A stretch of 64,000 nucleotides of DNA from Alkalibacillus silvisoli (GTDB lineage Bacteria; Bacillota; Bacilli; Bacillales; Alkalibacillaceae), in the NCBI RefSeq assembly GCF_039521975.1, contig NZ_BAAACZ010000028.1:1-64000 (forward strand), in the 5' to 3' direction. Below the pieces are notes generated by a model, which worked only from the letters and a program-made list of their open reading frames with translations, was not told the DNA's origin and did not search any database. The position numbers and the translations under genes are program-made. Positions 8,871 through 17,233 of this stretch are shown here, piece by piece. How positions within the stretch are numbered: position 1 is the first letter of the stretch; each line of letters begins with the position of its first letter.

Positions 8871-10052
8871 ATGGAGAACTATCAAGTTATTGTCTTAGCG
8901 GCAGGACAAGGTAAGCGCATGGATATAGGCCATAACAAACAACTGATGATGGTAAACGATCGCCCATTAATTGCCCATACATTAGATGTGTTTGAACAGG
9001 ACTCTTGGTGTTCAGCAATTTATTTAGTCGTACATCCAGAAGAACAACTAGTTATGCAGGGTGTCGTTAATGACCATCATTTTAACAAAGTGAAAAAGTT
9101 AATCATTGGTGGCAAAGAACGCCAACACAGTGTTAAAAAAGGTGTAGAAGGTCTGATTGAAAGTATTATAACGTTCGTTCATGATGGAGCAAGACCTTTT
9201 GTTAGCCATGAGGAACTCCATAAATTGTACAAAGCAACAGCTGATTATGGGGCGGCTTTTTTAGCAACGCCTGTGACAGATACGATTAAACAGGTAAATC
9301 AAGATGGAGTGAGAACGCTTGATCGTAGTCAATTGTATCAAGCACAGACCCCACAAGCTTTCAATTATGGTTTATTAAAAAAAGTACATAATTACGCTGA
9401 AAAAGAGAATGTATTAGCGACAGATGATGTTGCGTTGTTAGAGTTAATGGGTGAAAGTCCAGTCGTAGTTGAAGGAAGTTATAATAATTTCAAGTTGACG
9501 ACACCTGAAGATATACAAAAAGCTGAAAATATGCTAAAAATAAATAGGCAAGTAAAAGATAGGGAGGACCTTTCATTGTTTCGGATAGGACAAGGGTTTG
9601 ATGTGCATCAGTTAGTTGAGGGTAGACCGTGTATAATAGGTGGTGTCACGATTCCTTATGAGAAAGGTTTGTTAGGGCATTCAGATGCTGACGTTTTATT
9701 ACATACGATTGCAGATGCAGCATTAGGTGCAATTGCAAAGGGTGATATTGGACGCCACTTTCCCGATGATGACCCGAAGCATGAAGGGTTAGATTCTAAA
9801 GAATTACTTCGAGATGTGTGGAATAAAGTAGAACAACAAGGGTATACATTAGGGAATGTGGATTGTACGATTATGGCACAGGCGCCTAAAATGGCACCAT
9901 ACATAGGAGAGATGCGACAAGTGATTGCTGAGCTTTTAAATACTGATGAAAGTCGAGTGAATGTAAAAGCGACCACAACAGAAAAGCTTGGTTTCACAGG
10001 GCGTAAAGAAGGAATCGCCGCACAGGCAGTCATTTTGTTACAACAAGACTAA
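8871..10052 (+). CDS. ispDF: IspD-IspF in one frame (MEP pathway)
   Basis: A 393-residue frame joining two MEP isoprenoid enzymes. Residues 1 to about 223 are IspD (CDP-ME synthase; LAAGQGKRM at 11-19, then KLTTPEDI near 208). Residues 236-393 are IspF (MECDP synthase; metal ligands in GFDVHQL and HSDADVLLH; C-terminal TTTEKLGFTGR). In Bacillus these are separate adjacent genes. Here AGGGAGGA at 9561-9568 is followed 7 bases later by an in-frame TTG (9576) that would start IspF as MFRIGQGFDVHQL, the usual N-terminus. One base fewer in the A5 run at 9536-9540 would give IspD a TAA stop after residue 223. So this may be a true recent fusion, or two genes joined by an indel or a sequencing error. 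Both enzymes look intact. Confidence 0.85.
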   Translation: MENYQVIVLAAGQGKRMDIGHNKQLMMVNDRPLIAHTLDVFEQDSWCSAIYLVVHPEEQLVMQGVVNDHHFNKVKKLIIGGKERQHSVKKGVEGLIESIITFVHDGARPFVSHEELHKLYKATADYGAAFLATPVTDTIKQVNQDGVRTLDRSQLYQAQTPQAFNYGLLKKVHNYAEKENVLATDDVALLELMGESPVVVEGSYNNFKLTTPEDIQKAENMLKINRQVKDREDLSLFRIGQGFDVHQLVEGRPCIIGGVTIPYEKGLLGHSDADVLLHTIADAALGAIAKGDIGRHFPDDDPKHEGLDSKELLRDVWNKVEQQGYTLGNVDCTIMAQAPKMAPYIGEMRQVIAELLNTDESRVNVKATTTEKLGFTGRKEGIAAQAVILLQQD

Positions 10053-10103
10053 TAAATCTTGTACAATATAAAGATAGATGAATATAGAAAGGAGAACATA
10101 TTC

Positions 10104-11579
10104 ATGACTGAAAAAGTGAGAGTGCGTTATGCTCCAAGTCCAACAGGGCATTTGCATATAGGTAATGCAAGAACGGCTTTATTTAACTATTTATTTGCAA
10201 GAAGTACAGGTGGCGATTTTGTCATTCGTATTGAAGATACAGATCAAAAACGTAATGTCGAAGGTGGAGACATTGGTCAACTTAAATATTTAAAATGGCT
10301 AGGTATTGGTTGGGACGAAAGTGTAGATATAGAAGGTGAATTTGGCCCATATCGTCAAATGGATCGTTTGCATATTTATAAAAAATACGCTGATGAACTT
10401 TTAGAAAAAGGTTTAGCTTATAAATGTTATATGACAGAAGATGAGCTAGAAAAAGAACGTGAAGAACAGCGAGCACAAGGCAAAGTTCCAATGTATTCAG
10501 GTGCTCATCGTAATTTAACTCAAGAAGAGATTGAGGCGTTTGAACAAGAGGGGCGTAAACCGAGCCTTCGTATACGTGTTTTAGAGAATGAAACATATAC
10601 TTTTAATGATATTGTAAAGAAAAACATTACATTTGAATCAAGCGACTTTGGTGATTGGGTTATTATGAAGAAAGATGGCACGCCAACATATAACTTTGCA
10701 TGTGCGATTGATGACTATTTAATGAAGATCACACATGTATTGCGTGGTGAGGATCATATTTCAAATACACCAAAACAGATGATGGTTTACCGTGCATTTG
10801 GATGGGAAGTTCCTACTTTTGCGCATATGACTTTAATTGTGAATGAGGAGCGTAAGAAGTTAAGTAAGCGTGATGAAAGTATTATTCAGTTTATTGAACA
10901 ATATGCTGATTTAGGCTATTTACCTGAAGCTTTATTTAACTTTATTACGTTATTAGGTTGGTCGCCTCAAGGTGAGGAAGAGCTGTTTACGAAAGATGAG
11001 CTTACAGAAATTTTCGATCCTGAGCGTTTGTCTACCTCACCAGCTGTCTTTGATCCGAATAAGTTAAAATGGATGAATAACCAATACATTAAAGAAAGCT
11101 CTCTTGAACGCGTGATTGACTTAACATTACCGCACTTAATTGAAGCAGGGAAAGTCGATGAGAGCATGGATGAGTCAACTCGTGAATGGGTTGAACAATT
11201 AATCGCTTTATACCACAATCAGTTAAATTATGGTGCTGAAATCGTAGAATTGACAGAGCTATTTTTCAGAAAAGAAATTAGCTATAACGATGAGTGTATG
11301 GAAGTGTTAAATCAAGAGCATGTACCGAGCATGCTTGAACATTTCAAATCAGAATTAGAGCAATTAGAAGAATTAACACCTGAGAATGTGAAAGCGGCGA
11401 CTAAAGCCACACAAAAAGCAACAGGCAATAAAGGTAAAAAACTGTTTATGCCGATTCGTGTTGCGACAACAGCACAAACTCACGGCCCAGAATTACCTAA
11501 TGCAATTAGTTTGTTAGGTAAAGAGACCGTTTTACACCGCTTAGAGCAACTAATTGGTCAATTAAATTATTCGTCTTAA
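10104..11579 (+). CDS. gltX: Glutamyl-tRNA synthetase
   Basis: A 491-residue class I synthetase that charges tRNA-Glu and, in bacilli, also tRNA-Gln before amidation by GatCAB. The HIGH-type motif GHLHIGNART and the KMSKS-type KLSKRDES are present, with the anticodon-binding helical domain in the C-terminal third. The open frame extends 15 codons further upstream, but the ATG at 10104 is the start: AAAGGAG lies 9 bases before it and the protein then begins MTEKVRVRYAPSPTG as usual. Neighbours are those of the Bacillus gltX-cysES region. Confidence 0.97.
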   Translation: MTEKVRVRYAPSPTGHLHIGNARTALFNYLFARSTGGDFVIRIEDTDQKRNVEGGDIGQLKYLKWLGIGWDESVDIEGEFGPYRQMDRLHIYKKYADELLEKGLAYKCYMTEDELEKEREEQRAQGKVPMYSGAHRNLTQEEIEAFEQEGRKPSLRIRVLENETYTFNDIVKKNITFESSDFGDWVIMKKDGTPTYNFACAIDDYLMKITHVLRGEDHISNTPKQMMVYRAFGWEVPTFAHMTLIVNEERKKLSKRDESIIQFIEQYADLGYLPEALFNFITLLGWSPQGEEELFTKDELTEIFDPERLSTSPAVFDPNKLKWMNNQYIKESSLERVIDLTLPHLIEAGKVDESMDESTREWVEQLIALYHNQLNYGAEIVELTELFFRKEISYNDECMEVLNQEHVPSMLEHFKSELEQLEELTPENVKAATKATQKATGNKGKKLFMPIRVATTAQTHGPELPNAISLLGKETVLHRLEQLIGQLNYSS

Positions 11580-11610
11580 CAATGATGAGAACTTAATAAT
11601 ATCATATACA

Positions 11611-11851
11611 AAACGTAGATGAGGAGAAGTAAAACGCTTCAAGCTAAATACAGAGAAAGCTACATTAGCTGAGAGTAGCTTTTAGGTTGACGTTTGAAAT
11701 GCACCTCTGAGTCTTCACTTGAAAATAAGGTAGGGTGAAGCGGCTAAGTACCGTTAAACACTTCTGAAGTTGAGAGGATACCTCTAAACAGAGTGGAACC
11801 GCGTGAAAAAGCGTCTCTGTCTATATTAATAGACAGAGACGCTTTTTTTGA
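11611..11851 (+). promoter_or_regulatory. Cysteine T-box leader of cysE-cysS
   Basis: A full T-box riboswitch. Stem I starts at GAGG (11621-11624), which pairs with CCTC (11704-11707); the loop-E bases AGTA and GAA flank the specifier loop, which displays TGC (11700-11702, a Cys codon) followed by a purine. The T-box AGAGTGGAACCGCG is at 11790-11803; its TGGA is complementary to a tRNA ending UCCA, and tRNA-Cys has U at the discriminator. A 15-bp terminator (11808-11845 plus Ts) follows. Uncharged tRNA-Cys would stabilise the antiterminator and turn on cysE-cysS. Bases 11852-12020 hold no clear signal. Confidence 0.93.
11807..11849 (+). terminator. T-box attenuator terminator
   Basis: Stem AAAGCGTCTCTGTCT with AGACAGAGACGCTTT, 8-base loop, T7 tail. 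It is the regulated terminator of the T-box just upstream and competes with pairing of the T-box sequence. Confidence 0.93.
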
Positions 11852-12027
11852 TCTTTAAGATATAGTGTTTAGCTTTAAATAATGGCACTTAATTGTTGTG
11901 TTGTGATGAACGAAGGTGTTATGACTTTAGGTCGACTAACATTTAGGTCTTTTCAGAATGAGGGAACCGCCTCCATCTTAATAGATTAATCAGCTTAGAA
12001 AATAATTGCTTAAAGGAGGGAGTTTGC

Positions 12028-12684
12028 ATGATTAAATTCTTTAAACTTCTTCGTGAAGATGTTGACGTTGTATTTGACCAAGACCCGGCTGCTAGAAGCA
12101 GAACGGAGGTCATTTTAACTTATGCGGGTGTTCATGCTATTTGGTCACATCGATTCGCTCACGCTTTGCATAAGCGAAAAATGTACTTTATTGCCCGGGC
12201 TATTTCACAAATTAGTCGATTTTTCACAGGGGTCGAAATTCACCCAGGTGCTAAAATTGGCCGCCGTTTCTTTATCGACCATGGTATGGGGGTTGTAATT
12301 GGTGAGACGTGTGAGATTGGTGATTATGTAACGATCTATCAAGGTGTAACACTTGGGGGAACTGGTAAGGAATCAGGGAAGCGTCACCCAACACTTAAAG
12401 ACAACGTTTTAGTAGCAACAGGTGCTAAGGTGTTAGGTTCGATTACGATTGATGAACATTCTAAAATTGGCGCAGGTTCTGTCGTATTAAAAGATGTTCC
12501 AAAGTATTCGACTGTTGTTGGGATACCAGGCAATATTGTTGTTAAGAATGGAGTTAAAGTAAAAAAGAACTTAGACCACCATAAGTTGCCAGACCCAGTA
12601 TCTGAAAAATGTGACATGCTTGAACAAAAAATTGTTGAACTACAAAATGAAATAAAAGAGCTGAAAGGAGATGATCAATCGTGA
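12028..12684 (+). CDS. cysE: Serine O-acetyltransferase
   Basis: A 218-residue enzyme that makes O-acetylserine from serine and acetyl-CoA, the first step of cysteine synthesis. An N-terminal helical region precedes left-handed beta-helix hexapeptide repeats (from HPGAKIGRRFFIDHG through GEVTLGGTG-like IYQGVTLGGTGKE). The catalytic His is in IDHGMGVVIGE. The C-terminal tail is charged and predicted helical. AAGGAGGG lies 9 bases before the ATG. It sits behind the Cys T-box and overlaps cysS by 4 bases, so cysteine supply and its charging are controlled together. Confidence 0.96.
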   Translation: MIKFFKLLREDVDVVFDQDPAARSRTEVILTYAGVHAIWSHRFAHALHKRKMYFIARAISQISRFFTGVEIHPGAKIGRRFFIDHGMGVVIGETCEIGDYVTIYQGVTLGGTGKESGKRHPTLKDNVLVATGAKVLGSITIDEHSKIGAGSVVLKDVPKYSTVVGIPGNIVVKNGVKVKKNLDHHKLPDPVSEKCDMLEQKIVELQNEIKELKGDDQS

Positions 12685-14078
12685 CCATTAAACTATATAA
12701 TACGTTAACACGCACTAAAGAAACGTTTAAACCATTAGAAGACGGAAAGGTTAAAATGTATGTGTGCGGTCCGACAGTTTATAATTATATTCATGTCGGA
12801 AACGCACGCCCTGCCGTTGTATTTGATACTGTTCGTCGTTATTTTGAATATGTCGGATATGATGTTGAATACGTTTTAAACTTCACAGATGTTGATGACA
12901 AACTGATTAAAGCAGCTAATGAACTAGGTGAAGAAGTGCCAGAGATTGCAGAGCGCTTTATTAAAGCCTACAAAGAAGATGTAGGAGAACTAAACGTTCA
13001 AGAAGCTGTCCACCACCCAAGAGTTACAGAGACTATGGATGAAATTATTGAGTTTATTAAAGGTTTAATTGATAAAGGTTATGCCTATGAAGCAGATGGT
13101 GACGTTTATTTTAAAACACGAGCTTTTGATGATTACGGGAAATTATCACATCAGTCTGTTGATGAATTAAAATCTGGAGCAAGAATCCAAGTCGGTGATA
13201 AAAAAGAAGACCCGTTAGACTTCGCGCTTTGGAAGGATGCGAAAGATGACGAAATTGCGTGGAATAGTCCGTGGGGAGAAGGGCGTCCGGGTTGGCATAT
13301 TGAATGCTCTGCTATGGCGAAAAAGTATTTAGGTGACACAATTGATATACATGCTGGTGGCCAAGATTTATCTTTCCCTCACCACGAAAATGAAATTGCG
13401 CAATCTGAATGCTTTAATGACCAAACTTTTGCGAATTATTGGTTACACAATGGATATATTCAAATTGATAACGAGAAAATGTCTAAATCATTAGGAAACT
13501 TTATTTTAGTTCATGACCTAGTACGTAATCATGACCCGAATGTTGTTCGATTCTTTATGTTAAGTGTTCATTACCGTAATCCAATTAACTTTAACGATGA
13601 ACTACTTGCCAGTGCGAAAAATAGTTATGACCGTATTAAGACAGCATACGACAATTTAAGTCACCGCAGGCAAGCGAGCATGAATTTAGCAGGTGATACA
13701 CAGGAATGGAAAGACAAGATTGACCAGCATTTAAACACATTTAAACAAGAGATGAATGATGACTTTAATACTGCCAATGCAATATCAGTACTATTTGAAT
13801 TATCGAAAGATGCCAATTTATATATCGAAAAAGACCAAACGTCTACAGAAGTCATTGATTACTTTACCCAAGCATTTGATGAAATGACAGCAGTATTAGG
13901 TTTCTCATTATCGACAGATGAATTGTTAGATGAAGATATAGAAGCATTAATCGAAGAGCGAAAACAAGCACGTAAAGACCGTGATTTCACCCGTGCAGAT
14001 GAAGTTCGAGATGAACTAAAAGACTTGGGCATCATTCTAGAAGATACTCCACAAGGAACGAGATGGAAAAGACAATGA
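12681..14078 (+). CDS. cysS: Cysteinyl-tRNA synthetase
   Basis: A 465-residue class I synthetase. Motifs are CGPTVYNYIHVGNARP (HIGH region with a zinc-ligand Cys at about 29), the zinc-ligand segments WHIECSAMA and HHENEIAQSE, and KMSKSLGN near 265. GTG start at 12681 overlaps the cysE stop (GTGA), and AAAGGAG lies just upstream inside cysE. Transcribed behind the Cys T-box. The stop lies inside the start region of mrnC, the Bacillus arrangement. Confidence 0.97.
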   Translation: MTIKLYNTLTRTKETFKPLEDGKVKMYVCGPTVYNYIHVGNARPAVVFDTVRRYFEYVGYDVEYVLNFTDVDDKLIKAANELGEEVPEIAERFIKAYKEDVGELNVQEAVHHPRVTETMDEIIEFIKGLIDKGYAYEADGDVYFKTRAFDDYGKLSHQSVDELKSGARIQVGDKKEDPLDFALWKDAKDDEIAWNSPWGEGRPGWHIECSAMAKKYLGDTIDIHAGGQDLSFPHHENEIAQSECFNDQTFANYWLHNGYIQIDNEKMSKSLGNFILVHDLVRNHDPNVVRFFMLSVHYRNPINFNDELLASAKNSYDRIKTAYDNLSHRRQASMNLAGDTQEWKDKIDQHLNTFKQEMNDDFNTANAISVLFELSKDANLYIEKDQTSTEVIDYFTQAFDEMTAVLGFSLSTDELLDEDIEALIEERKQARKDRDFTRADEVRDELKDLGIILEDTPQGTRWKRQ

Positions 14079-14473
14079 GTAAAGAGATCAACCCTAGCTT
14101 AATGAAAAGTTTAACATTAGCTTATATGGGCGATGTAATCTATGAGAAGTACGTTAGAGAATATATTATTCAAAAAGGTGAAGTAAAACCTCAAGCATTA
14201 CACACAATGGCTGTGTCCTTTGTTTCTGCAAAGGCGCAGTCGTATGTACTTCACCGCTTTCTTGATGATGGACTATTAACAGAACAAGAGGAAGCTATTG
14301 TTAGAAGAGGGAGAAATGCAAAATCCAACGTCCCTAAAAACACAGATCCTCAAACTTATCGTTACAGTACAGCTTTTGAAGCGCTAATCGGGTACTTATA
14401 TTTAAATGAGGAGTTTGAACGGTTGGACTACCTTGTATTTCAGGCAATATTAGACTTAGAAGAAAGGAGATGA
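14063..14473 (+). CDS. mrnC: Mini-ribonuclease III
   Basis: A 136-residue RNase III-like enzyme without a dsRNA-binding domain; in B. subtilis it matures 23S rRNA ends. Catalytic-domain features are AYMGDVIYEKYVRE near 21 and the segment RRGRNAKSNVPKNTDPQTYRYSTAFEALIGYLY, here shown only by its parts RRGRNAKS and YSTAFEALIGYL, where the acidic E of FEALIG is the second metal site. The start could be ATG 14063 (AAGGA 5 bases upstream) or ATG 14075; both overlap the end of cysS. Overlaps rlmB's upstream signal at its 3' end. Confidence 0.94.
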   Translation: MEKTMSKEINPSLMKSLTLAYMGDVIYEKYVREYIIQKGEVKPQALHTMAVSFVSAKAQSYVLHRFLDDGLLTEQEEAIVRRGRNAKSNVPKNTDPQTYRYSTAFEALIGYLYLNEEFERLDYLVFQAILDLEERR

Positions 14474-14478
14474 TCAAG

Positions 14479-15219
14479 ATGAATGAAGAATGGATTACGG
14501 GTAAAAACCCTGTGTTAGAAACGTTGAAATCAGGGCGGTCAGTCAATAAGGTTTTTATACTTGAGTCAATGAAGCCTCAAGTTCAAAAACAGGTATTTAA
14601 TGCCGCAAAACAACAAGGGATTAATGTTCAAAAAGTCCCGAAGCAAAAGCTTGATTCAATTGGTGAAAACCACCAAGGTGTAGCAGCCTCAGTAGCAGCT
14701 TATGACTATTCTTCTTTAGATGATCTGTTTCAAATTGCAGAAGCCAGGCAGGAAGCACCTTTCTTTATTTTATTAGATGAGTTAGAAGACCCTCAAAACT
14801 TAGGTTCAATTATGCGGACAGCAGATGCTGTTGGCGCACATGGTATTATTATTCCGAAACGTCGATCAGTACAATTAACTCAAACCGTGGCAAAGGCTTC
14901 TACAGGGGCGATCGAATATATTCCGGTTGTTAGAATTACTAATATGAACCAGACGATTGAGGAGTTAAAAGAACGGGGAGTTTGGGTTGTTGGAACAGAT
15001 GCTAAAGGTGAACAAGACTACAGACGCTCAGCTTATGACATGCCACTTGCTTTAGTGATTGGTAGCGAAGGGCGAGGGATTAGTCGTCTTGTTGCTAAAA
15101 ACTGTGACTGGCTTGTTCATATGCCGATGAAAGGTGAAGTGACTTCTCTTAATGCTTCTGTTTCTGCTGGTATCCTGATGTATGAAATTTATCGTAAACG
15201 CTACCCAATTGAGGGATAA
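14479..15219 (+). CDS. rlmB: 23S rRNA 2'-O-ribose methyltransferase RlmB
   Basis: A 246-residue SpoU-family methyltransferase that modifies G2251 (E. coli numbering) of 23S rRNA. The N-terminal substrate-binding domain (1-75) is followed by the SPOUT domain with the knot motifs DELEDPQNLGSIMRTADA, IGSEGRGIS and LNASVSAGILMYE. An ATG at 14470 also opens this frame but overlaps the AAAGGAGA ribosome-binding site; ATG 14479, 8 bases after it, is the likely start. It follows mrnC closely, so two 23S rRNA processing genes are co-expressed. Confidence 0.95.
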   Translation: MNEEWITGKNPVLETLKSGRSVNKVFILESMKPQVQKQVFNAAKQQGINVQKVPKQKLDSIGENHQGVAASVAAYDYSSLDDLFQIAEARQEAPFFILLDELEDPQNLGSIMRTADAVGAHGIIIPKRRSVQLTQTVAKASTGAIEYIPVVRITNMNQTIEELKERGVWVVGTDAKGEQDYRRSAYDMPLALVIGSEGRGISRLVAKNCDWLVHMPMKGEVTSLNASVSAGILMYEIYRKRYPIEG

Positions 15220-15224
15220 TTATC

Positions 15225-15734
15225 ATGATTGTATTGGTCGTTGATGGTTACAATATGATTGGGGATTGGCCGGAGTTACAGAGGCTGAGTGAAAAGGACT
15301 TCGAAGCGGCAAGAAACCGTCTTGTAGAAATGCTTGCAGAATACCAGGCATATGTCGGACATCGCGTGATCGTTGTATTTGATGCTTACACTGTAAGGGA
15401 TGTAGAGCGTAATTATAATCATTTAAAAGTTGAAGTCATATTTACCAAAGAAAAAGAAACAGCAGATGAAAAAATTGAAAAGCTTGTCAAACAAATCATG
15501 AATGTCAAAACAAAAGTTTACGTTGCAACATCAGATTATGCAGAACAATGGACAATCTTCTCAAGAGGTGCTCTTAGAAAATCAGCGCGAGAGTTGTTAA
15601 TTGAAATACAAGCCATTGACATTGACATCCAAAAAGACCTTAAAAAGCAAGTAGAATTACAACCGAAAGCTAAAATACCACTGAGTGAAGATGTGTTGAA
15701 AACCTTCGAAAAATGGCGAAGAGGGGATAAATAA
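15225..15734 (+). CDS. rae1: Rae1/YacP, ribosome-associated endoribonuclease
   Basis: A 169-residue NYN (PIN-like) domain protein. Acidic residues expected in the active site are visible at VVDGYNMIGDW (D7), FDAY (near 52) and ATSDYAEQ (near 107). The B. subtilis homologue enters the ribosomal A site and cuts mRNA in a translation-dependent way. The gene starts 5 bases after rlmB and is followed by a separate promoter for sigH. Length is normal. Confidence 0.93.
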   Translation: MIVLVVDGYNMIGDWPELQRLSEKDFEAARNRLVEMLAEYQAYVGHRVIVVFDAYTVRDVERNYNHLKVEVIFTKEKETADEKIEKLVKQIMNVKTKVYVATSDYAEQWTIFSRGALRKSARELLIEIQAIDIDIQKDLKKQVELQPKAKIPLSEDVLKTFEKWRRGDK

Positions 15735-15744
15735 CGAGATTCAG

Positions 15745-15774
15745 TTGACTGAAAATTCGCAACTCCTGTATAAT
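15745..15774 (+). promoter_or_regulatory. Promoter of sigH
   Basis: TTGACT (15745-15750), 18-base spacer, TATAAT (15769-15774). Strong SigA-type promoter giving a leader of about 110 bases before the sigH start. In B. subtilis sigH is read by SigA and repressed by AbrB; I cannot define an AbrB site by eye. Confidence 0.8.
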
Positions 15775-15891
15775 AACCTTATAATTACGCTATTAATGAT
15801 ATAAAACCTCATACATTAAGAGAGTAGAGGCAAACAGTAATAGACTAACAGATGTTTTTAGTAGGTCTGGTTCAATACGGGAGGAATCTGT

Positions 15892-16542
15892 GTGAGCATC
15901 AAACAAGAAGTGAAGAACCATCCTAATTATTCACAACTTGAGGATGAAGAAGTGGTGGATTTTGTCCAAAATGGTGAAGTACAAGCTTTAGAACACTTAA
16001 TCAATAAGTATCGAAGCTTTGTAAGAGCAAAGGCGAGAACGTATTTTTTGATTGGCGCGGACCGTGAAGATATTGTACAAGAAGGGATGATTGGGCTTTA
16101 TAAAGCAATTCGTGACTTCCAGAATGATAAACAGTCATCTTTTAAAATGTTTGCTGAGCTGTGTGTGACACGACAAATTATTACAGCAATAAAAACAGCC
16201 ACAAGACAGAAGCACATCCCATTAAATTCATACGTCTCATTGGACAAGCCTGTTTATGAAGAAGATTCTGATCGTACATTAATCGATATTATTGCAGAAG
16301 ATGAGATGTCTGACCCTGAGCAGCTCTTGATTAATCGGGAAAAGTACGGTGATATGGAAATCAAGATGAGAGAGTTGTTAAGTGATTTAGAACGAGAAGT
16401 ATTACATTTATATTTAGATGGGCGTACATATCAAGAGATTTCTGTACTCCTTGATCGTCATGTTAAATCGATTGATAATGCATTACAACGTGTGAAACGA
16501 AAGTTAGAACGTTATTTATCCATTAGTGAAATATCGTTATGA
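15892..16542 (+). CDS. sigH: RNA polymerase sigma factor SigH (Spo0H)
   Basis: A 216-residue sigma-70-family factor for the transition to stationary phase and early sporulation. Region 2 covers about 20-95 (DIVQEGMIGLYKAIRDF core-binding segment), and region 4 about 150-205 (LSDLEREVLHLYLDGRTYQEI, helix-turn-helix). GTG start at 15892, after GGGAGG with 8-base spacing. Its presence implies a sporulation-type regulatory network. It sits between rae1 and rpmG as in B. subtilis. Confidence 0.96.
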   Translation: MSIKQEVKNHPNYSQLEDEEVVDFVQNGEVQALEHLINKYRSFVRAKARTYFLIGADREDIVQEGMIGLYKAIRDFQNDKQSSFKMFAELCVTRQIITAIKTATRQKHIPLNSYVSLDKPVYEEDSDRTLIDIIAEDEMSDPEQLLINREKYGDMEIKMRELLSDLEREVLHLYLDGRTYQEISVLLDRHVKSIDNALQRVKRKLERYLSISEISL

Positions 16543-16558
16543 GGCACCTTGAGTTAAT

Positions 16559-16587
16559 TTGACATAATCATACTACCATGATAGATT
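16559..16587 (+). promoter_or_regulatory. Promoter of rpmG-secE
   Basis: TTGACA (16559-16564), 17-base spacer, extended -10 TGATAGATT with the hexamer at 16582-16587. The -10 is imperfect but the TG extension and ideal -35 compensate. Confidence 0.65.
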
Positions 16588-16628
16588 ATTAAAAGTGATA
16601 AAATAGGTGATAAAAAGAGGTATGATTT

Positions 16629-16775
16629 ATGCGAAAAAAGGTCGCATTAGCGTGTACACAATGTAATCAACGCAACTATACAACAGAGAAACCAGCTCAA
16701 ACCTCTGAACGAATAGAAATAAAAAAGTATTGTAAAAGGTGTTCCAAGCATACGCTCCACCGTGAAACGAAGTAG
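16629..16775 (+). CDS. rpmG: 50S ribosomal protein L33 (zinc form)
   Basis: A 48-residue protein read from ATG 16629. It has two CXXC pairs (CTQC at 9-12 and CKRC at 33-36), so it is the zinc-binding C+ form of L33. An AAGAGG lies upstream. It occupies the rpmGB position between sigH and secE; bacilli usually carry further L33 copies elsewhere, including a zinc-free version made under zinc starvation. Confidence 0.93.
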   Translation: MRKKVALACTQCNQRNYTTEKPAQTSERIEIKKYCKRCSKHTLHRETK

Positions 16776-16804
16776 TGTCGGTATTGATGTTAGGGGGGAA
16801 AAAC

Positions 16805-16972
16805 GTGTTTAGCTTCTTAAAAGATGTCAGCCGTGAAATGCGCAAGGTTAGTTGGCCGAAAAGTAATGAGTTAACTCGATATACGATTATCGTTATTTTA
16901 ACGGTCGTATTTGTTTCAATCTACTTTACAGTCTTAGACTTAGGAATTACACAAATCTTGGAACGTATATAA
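16805..16972 (+). CDS. secE: SecE, protein translocase subunit
   Basis: A 55-residue single-span membrane protein that clamps SecY. The short amphipathic stretch FLKDVSREMRKVSWPK leads into one hydrophobic helix (about 27-48). The frame is open from 16775, but GTG 16805 is the start because AGGGGGGAA ends 4 bases before it and the family begins at this point. Follows rpmG by 29 bases; SecY is encoded at 43.2 kb in this window. Confidence 0.94.
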   Translation: MFSFLKDVSREMRKVSWPKSNELTRYTIIVILTVVFVSIYFTVLDLGITQILERI

Positions 16973-17001
16973 GAGTATGACGATTGAAAAATGCGAGATT
17001 G

Positions 17002-17044
17002 TGATATAATGTTAAAAGAAAAACCCGCTTGGTCGGGTTTTTTA
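17002..17044 (+). promoter_or_regulatory. Extended -10 promoter followed by a terminator hairpin
   Basis: TTGAAA at 16984-16989 is followed, after only 15 bases, by extended -10 TGATATAAT (hexamer 17005-17010). A hairpin AAAACCCGCTTGGTCGGGTTTT with T tail (17020-17044) comes at once. The hairpin is probably the secE terminator; the promoter, if active, would start right at it. The remaining 190 bases to nusG hold no other clear signal. Confidence 0.55.
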
Positions 17045-17233
17045 TATTTGTTCTAAAACAGTTATATATACAGAAGGTGCTGTTAGAGTTGAGTGTTGTT
17101 TTGAAGGTGGATCAATTAAAATGTCATTGATCTCTTCAAATAACGAGGTGCAAAGTCAGCTATAAGCTTTAACATAGCCGTCTTAAAAATATATGGACAG
17201 TAAATAGGAGGGAAGGCGTAAAGCCAGGTTGAT

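Noticed and set aside
11956..11975. AGGGAACCGCC, resembling a second T-box core before cysE
   Set aside because: It lacks the TGG of the T-box and has no terminator after it. The true T-box core is at 11790-11803.
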